Assembly (NCBI RefSeq): GCF_032678705.1 | Contig: NZ_JAVTSS010000002.1 | Coordinates: 1,054,001-1,118,000, forward strand | Direction of reading: 5' to 3' | From: Pedobacter frigiditerrae | Lineage (GTDB): Bacteria; Bacteroidota; Bacteroidia; Sphingobacteriales; Sphingobacteriaceae | Length of the DNA stretch: 64,000 nt | Shown: piece by piece, positions 59,910 through 64,000 of the stretch | Layout: each line of letters opens with the position of its first letter | Position numbering within the stretch: the first letter of the stretch is position 1 | Program-made: the position numbers and the translations under genes | Notes under the pieces: generated by a model | The model's database searches: none | What the model saw: the letters and a program-made list of their open reading frames with translations, nothing else | What the model was told of the DNA's origin: nothing

Positions 59910-60833
59910 TTACCTTAACTCAATCTGGCTTTTTCCCATCACATAACCATCAGCATATAAAATAATTGAATAATTACCTTTTATAAACTCTTTAGGGTTA
60001 GTCCAGTCAATTTTATAGGAAGTTTCATCGTCATTATATGAAAACTCAATTGCGCTGCTGTATTGCATTTGCTGTCCATTAATCTCAAACAGGTTATTCT
60101 CATTGGCAATTAAATTTCCGGCAGGATCAAATACTCTCAAATATACTTTATGGTAATTTTTTTCTGCCAATGGATTAGCAACAATTGCAAAGTTAATGGT
60201 TAGTTTATTAGCTGTACTGGCCCTGGTAACCAAAACATTTTTACCGCTACTTTTAACTTTATAGGCTTCAATCTTTATATTACTTGCCTTTAATGCAGCG
60301 CCAACTTTAACTTTTGCATTTAAATTCTCGTTTTCACGTTCTAAATTTTCAGCTTTTTCACTATAGTTATTTACAGATGTTTTCAGGCTATCACGTTCAG
60401 TCTTCAGGTAAAGATTTTCTTTTTCCAGTCTAACAATCTGATCATTATAGTTTTTCACAAACTCTCTAAGCTCTTCAATTTGCTGTTTTGCCTTATCCAA
60501 ATCGCCCTGTGTAAGCTGCCCTTTTTGCAATGCCGATTTAAGTTCACTAATCTTGTCTCTAGCTATTTTTTGTTCTTGTGTTAACTTATCGTTTAATACA
60601 ATATTTAATGAGTTTACTTTGTCAAGCTCAGCCTCTATCTTTTCAACTTCTAAGTTTAGGCGTTCTTTTTCTGTACTTACAGTTACAAATCGGCTACTTT
60701 GCTGTTTGTCTTTTATGTATAAATAGGCGTTTATGCCTAATAAAGCAGTGATAACAATAACTAAAAAAACAACCTTATTTCTATCAACTTTATTTACAGG
60801 TTCTTGATCTTGCATAATATGATTAAAATTCAT
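59910..60833 (-). CDS. membrane-anchored coiled-coil protein
   Basis: 307 residues; Met7 (60815) is an alternative start. One N-terminal helix (KVVFLVIVITALLGINAYLY) is followed by a long coiled coil (residues ~50-180, with heptads such as EVEKIEAELDKVNSLNIVLN and IEELREFVKNYNDQIVRLEK). A beta-rich C-terminal domain follows (VLVTRASTANKLTINFAIVA, KVYLRVFDPAGNLIANENNL, GNYSIILYADGYVMGKSQIE). The topology suggests anchoring in the inner membrane and reaching into the periplasm. It converges with the kinase gene over a 4-bp gap. I recognise no named family. Confidence 0.75.
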   Translation of the reverse strand: MNFNHIMQDQEPVNKVDRNKVVFLVIVITALLGINAYLYIKDKQQSSRFVTVSTEKERLNLEVEKIEAELDKVNSLNIVLNDKLTQEQKIARDKISELKSALQKGQLTQGDLDKAKQQIEELREFVKNYNDQIVRLEKENLYLKTERDSLKTSVNNYSEKAENLERENENLNAKVKVGAALKASNIKIEAYKVKSSGKNVLVTRASTANKLTINFAIVANPLAEKNYHKVYLRVFDPAGNLIANENNLFEINGQQMQYSSAIEFSYNDDETSYKIDWTNPKEFIKGNYSIILYADGYVMGKSQIELR

Positions 60834-61039
60834 TTTACACTTAGATACGAGTGGATCTTAGTGTCTTATTGTTTTAATGGACAGCTAACATAATATAAAA
60901 AAATGAAAATTGTAAAAATAATGACACTTTTGTACAAGATTTAAGCGAAAAACCGTTTACTCAATTAAAGTTTAAAAATTAATACTGTACTTTGAACACT
61001 ACAAATCAACCCAAATATTCTTCTTGTAATATAAATTTA

Positions 61040-62578
61040 ATGCATAAAAGCACTATATTCCTACTTTTCGTCTTAATCGTCTTGCCACTTTTTTCAATTG
61101 CTCAAAACACCACAAAAATTGCTCCAAAACGCGAATTTAGAGGGGTTTGGGTGGCTTCTGTAAGTAATATAGATTGGCCTTCAAAACAAGGCTTAACGGC
61201 TGATCAACAAAAACAAGAACTCATAGCAATATTAGAGCAGCACAAAAAAAGTGGTTTAAATGCTGTAATGCTTCAGATTAGACCAACCGCTGATGCACTT
61301 TATGCAAAGTCTAGAGAGCTATGGAGTCATTGGTTAATGGGTAAGCAAGGTTTAGCACCAACGCCTGGTTACGACCCCTTAGAATTCGCCATTAAGGAAG
61401 CCCATTTTAGGGGAATTGAATTGCATGCTTGGTTTAATCCATACAGGGCAACCATGACAGCTACGCAGGTAGTGAGTCCAGATCACATAGTTAAGAAACG
61501 TCCTGAATTGTTTTATACCTATGGAGGACAAAAATTATTTGACCCAGGAATACCTGAGGTTAGAGAGTATATCACACAAATTATTTTGGACGTTGTAAAA
61601 AGCTATAATATAGATGGAGTTCATTTCGATGATTATTTTTATCCATATCAAATAGCTGGGCAAAGAATTAACGACAGTTCAACGTTTTCAAAATATCCAA
61701 ATGGTTTTACTAAGATTAACGACTGGCGTAGAAACAATGTTGATTTATTAATTAAGATGGTAAACGACAGTGTTCATCATTACAAAAAGTATATCAAATT
61801 TGGAGTAAGCCCTTTTGGTATATGGCGAAATTATAGGGAAGATACACTAGGCTCGAAAACAAATGGTTTGTCTAATTACGAAGAACTTTATGCTGACTCT
61901 AGGAAGTGGATAAAAGAAGGTTGGGTAGATTACATTAATCCTCAAATTTATTTCACCTTTAATAGATCTGCGGCTCCTTTTGGTGTGTTGTTAGATTGGT
62001 GGGGCAACAATACTTTTGGCAGGCATTTGTACATTGGACAAGCTGCATATTTAGTTAATACCGTAACACGGGTAGATCCTACTTGGATGAGGTTGACTGA
62101 GGTGCCAAATCAAATTAGGGCAATGCGACAAAATAATAGGGTACAGGGAAGTATCTTTTTTAGCTCTAAATCCCTTTCTACTAATGCAAAATCATTAACA
62201 GATTCTTTAAGGAATGATTTTTATAAATATCCAGCGTTACCACCTCAAATGCCTTGGTTAGATGATGTAATGCCTAATCAGCCACAAACATTAACCGCAG
62301 ATGCATTGCCAGATGGAGTTAATTTGAAATGGACAAAGCCAGCACCTGCAAAAGATGGAGAAACGGCTTCTGGTTATGTAATTTATCGCTTTGTAGAAGG
62401 AGAAAAGGTAAACATACTAGATCCAAAGAATATCTTAAGGATTAGCTTTGAAGATTTTACTTTTTATCTGGATAGTAGTGTTGAAAAGGGAAAAAGATAT
62501 AATTACTTGGTTACTGCCTTAGATAGATTAAAAAACGAAAGTGAACCAAGTGGTCCGGTAGGCGTACAAGCAAAATAA
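61040..62578 (+). CDS. secreted GHL10-family glycosidase-like protein
   Basis: 512 residues from the ATG at 61040, which begins a signal peptide (MHKSTIFLLFVLIVLPLFSI); a TTG at 60992 is less likely. The GHL10 barrel (PF02638, formerly DUF187) is clear: REFRGVWVASVSNIDWPSKQ, GLNAVMLQIRPTADALY, GIELHAWFNPYRATM, YNIDGVHFDDYFYPY with the acidic candidates, FGVSPFGIWRNY, WVDYINPQIYF and LYIGQAAYLV. A fibronectin type III-like domain ends the protein (LTADALPDGVNLKWTKPAPA). It probably acts on a cell-wall or extracellular polysaccharide. The substrate is unknown. Confidence 0.9.
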   Translation: MHKSTIFLLFVLIVLPLFSIAQNTTKIAPKREFRGVWVASVSNIDWPSKQGLTADQQKQELIAILEQHKKSGLNAVMLQIRPTADALYAKSRELWSHWLMGKQGLAPTPGYDPLEFAIKEAHFRGIELHAWFNPYRATMTATQVVSPDHIVKKRPELFYTYGGQKLFDPGIPEVREYITQIILDVVKSYNIDGVHFDDYFYPYQIAGQRINDSSTFSKYPNGFTKINDWRRNNVDLLIKMVNDSVHHYKKYIKFGVSPFGIWRNYREDTLGSKTNGLSNYEELYADSRKWIKEGWVDYINPQIYFTFNRSAAPFGVLLDWWGNNTFGRHLYIGQAAYLVNTVTRVDPTWMRLTEVPNQIRAMRQNNRVQGSIFFSSKSLSTNAKSLTDSLRNDFYKYPALPPQMPWLDDVMPNQPQTLTADALPDGVNLKWTKPAPAKDGETASGYVIYRFVEGEKVNILDPKNILRISFEDFTFYLDSSVEKGKRYNYLVTALDRLKNESEPSGPVGVQAK

Positions 62579-62603
62579 AAGGCCAGCCAAGTTTGGCTAG
62601 CCT
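62571..62603 (-). terminator. terminator after the LVIVD gene
   Basis: AGGCCAGCCAA / TTTGGCTAGCCT hairpin (62580-62603) with one mismatch. Read on the minus strand it is followed by TTTTATTTT. It ends the minus-strand gene at 62625; its tail overlaps the last codons of the convergent GHL10 gene. Confidence 0.65.
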
Positions 62604-62624
62604 CAGTTCTATAAAAGATATTGC

Positions 62625-63863
62625 TTAATTGAAAATTGATTTAGTTAAGGATGTTTGTACTTTAATTTTGCTTAACTGAGTTAATTTGGATGCATTGTTG
62701 TAGTTAAACTGATAAACACCATCTTCTCCTGTAACAATTAAAGATTTTGGACCAGCAATTACGTCAAAGCTCTTGATATTATCTAAGTGCTGAAGGAGAT
62801 TATTCCCAATCTTATTTTTGTCAGTAATATTAAAGCTTTTTATCCCAAACGTGCCTTCACATAAAAATAGATTATTGCCACTTACACTTAATCCATGGGG
62901 GTTTTGCATTGGGAAAACAGCCACTTGTTTAGGTTGTGTTGGATCTTCTATATCAACTACCTCTAACTGATTAACAGCTTGCCTACAAAAATTACCGGTA
63001 CGCAAAGTTACATATGCATATTTCCCTTGTACTACTACTGGGTCGCATGCAATTACATGGCTATAAGTAGATAGTTTTACTGGATTGCTGGCGTCAGTTG
63101 CATTAAAAATATGCATGCCATTATTGGTGCCTATAAAAAGTTTGTTCTCGTATGGGAAAATAGTTTCTACGCCCCAAGCTAAGTTTATCGTCTTTACGAA
63201 AGTTGGGTTTGATACAGTTCGTACATCAAACAAGCTTAAGTCTGCTTGCCCTACTGTATAAAGATATTGATTCATTAAAGTAAACCTCGCCATAGAGCCA
63301 CCCTGCCCTGATGAACTACTTGCGGTTGAGCTTGACGAGGAATACAGCGCCATATCTTTACTGTAATAAGTTTCCTTATTTATTAAAGTGTCTTTGTAAG
63401 TTACTACATACTTTTGTACGCCATTACCAGAGATATAAAATTGCTTAAAAACATCTTTTAATCTTTTTACTTGCTTAATGTTTGTGATGCTAGAGATATC
63501 GAATGCCAATAAATCGACATAACTGTCTGCGTATAAGATATTGTTGCTAATTGCAAGGTCTACATTGCCAGGTATTTGCAAAAAAGCTAGGTTAACAGGT
63601 GTGCTTGGATTAACATTGCTATAAATGTGAATGCCTTTATTTGGTTCGTTAATGAAAAGTAAATCATTGTAAACATAAATCTTTCCTGTTTTTTTTGGTT
63701 GGGTTGCTTTGATTGACCCCACAGGTAATGTTCTCATGGCGTCAACAGACATCACTTTTGCGATTTGGATAATCTCTAATTTCCCTTCATTGTTTTTTTT
63801 GCATTGGGTAAATGTGATAAAAGCTACTAGTAACAGCAATACATTAAGTAAAATTTTTTTCAT
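62625..63863 (-). CDS. LVIVD-repeat lipoprotein
   Basis: 412 residues. Lipoprotein signal MKKILLNVLLLLVAFITFTQ with Cys21. The rest is a beta-propeller-like set of LVIVD repeats: GIHIYSNVNPSTPVNLAFLQ, LSLFDVRTVSNPTFVKTINL, MHIFNATDASNPVKLSTYSH and LEVVDIEDPTQPKQVAVFPM. A Ser-rich loop (SSSSSTASSSSGQGG) lies near residue 180. Such proteins sit on the cell envelope and often bind or scaffold extracellular partners. No neighbour suggests a pathway. Complete, with its own terminator. Confidence 0.88.
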   Translation of the reverse strand: MKKILLNVLLLLVAFITFTQCKKNNEGKLEIIQIAKVMSVDAMRTLPVGSIKATQPKKTGKIYVYNDLLFINEPNKGIHIYSNVNPSTPVNLAFLQIPGNVDLAISNNILYADSYVDLLAFDISSITNIKQVKRLKDVFKQFYISGNGVQKYVVTYKDTLINKETYYSKDMALYSSSSSTASSSSGQGGSMARFTLMNQYLYTVGQADLSLFDVRTVSNPTFVKTINLAWGVETIFPYENKLFIGTNNGMHIFNATDASNPVKLSTYSHVIACDPVVVQGKYAYVTLRTGNFCRQAVNQLEVVDIEDPTQPKQVAVFPMQNPHGLSVSGNNLFLCEGTFGIKSFNITDKNKIGNNLLQHLDNIKSFDVIAGPKSLIVTGEDGVYQFNYNNASKLTQLSKIKVQTSLTKSIFN

Positions 63864-63924
63864 GGTTTGTTGGTTTTATTCATATTACGTTACAAGATGT
63901 TAAAACGCTACAAGTAAGTTAAAT

Positions 63925-63958
63925 AAAAAAGCTTCCTGAAAATTCAGGAAGCTTTTTT
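63925..63958. terminator. strong bidirectional terminator
   Basis: AAAAAAGCTTCCTGAA (63925-63940) pairs perfectly with TTCAGGAAGCTTTTTT (63943-63958). It lies 16 bp beyond the stop of the minus-strand fragment at the right edge and 62 bp upstream of the LVIVD gene, and would end transcription of the former. Confidence 0.85.
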
Positions 63959-63973
63959 GCCAATTTATAAATT

Positions 63974-64000
63974 CTATTTCTTTTCAGGAAGTAATATAAA
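63974..64000 (-). CDS. C-terminal end of a gene cut by the right edge
   Basis: A minus-strand frame enters from the edge and reads FILLPEKK before TAG at 63974-63976, just ahead of the strong terminator at 63925-63958. Only eight codons are visible, so no product can be named. The terminator position is the main reason to believe a gene ends here. Confidence 0.35.
   Translation of the reverse strand, partial: FILLPEKK

Overview
The window is a chromosomal segment of a Bacteroidota bacterium, most likely from the Sphingobacteriaceae (Pedobacter-like). The evidence is AT-rich DNA, promoters of the TTTG / TAnnTTTG type, a gliding-motility lipoprotein (GldD), a TonB-dependent receptor with a carboxypeptidase-regulatory plug extension, GIN-, META- and LVIVD-domain envelope proteins, the futalosine menaquinone genes, and many short palindromic repeats between genes. 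The genus is inferred from gene content; no 16S gene is present.

Layout. 1-11.4 kb is an exopolysaccharide locus. On the minus strand, read from 11384 down to 1579, come a receiver protein, a sugar transferase with a degenerate receiver-like N-terminus, a TolC-like protein, a Wzc-like chain-length protein with a degenerate kinase domain, an O-antigen polymerase/ligase, a processive glycosyltransferase, a previously uncalled 29-residue membrane peptide, a GT4, an acetyltransferase and a GT2. A plus-strand GT2 and a flippase cut by the left edge follow. An Lrp/AsnC regulator lies upstream. At 12.0-12.5 kb a promoter-to-terminator unit holds two tandem tRNA-like genes. They have a Leu-type D-arm, a GUC anticodon, and variable arms expanded to about 41 and 72 nt. 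This is the strangest object in the window.

13-20.7 kb carries two secreted amidohydrolase-family genes and a large TonB-dependent receptor. 20.9-24.9 kb carries two small membrane proteins and trpE-trpG-trpC. The trp genes are preceded by a readable attenuator: a 26-residue leader peptide with Trp-Gln-Trp, then a GC-rich terminator. 25-35.5 kb is mainly housekeeping and envelope genes: hflX, alginate lyase, rbfA, hemolysin III, M23 peptidase, TonB, a divergent diacylglycerol-kinase / phosphatidate-phosphatase pair, two META lipoproteins, YccF and aat. 35.6-45.1 kb has a SNF2 ATPase, a GIN-domain protein behind a LytTR-like direct repeat, an ALDH7-type dehydrogenase, an M1 aminopeptidase and an NTF2-like protein.

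45.3-56.1 kb has a TPR protein, a ComA-like phosphosulfolactate synthase, aroE, gldD, an MBL hydrolase, an FtsX-type permease, a lipoprotein, a di-iron protein, mqnD/mqnB, queD-folE and fabD. 56.1-64 kb has a 1252-residue NtrY-like histidine kinase, a coiled-coil membrane protein, a GHL10 glycosidase-like protein, an LVIVD lipoprotein and a fragment at the right edge.

All assignments come from reading translations and motifs. No database search was run, and RNA folds were drawn by hand.
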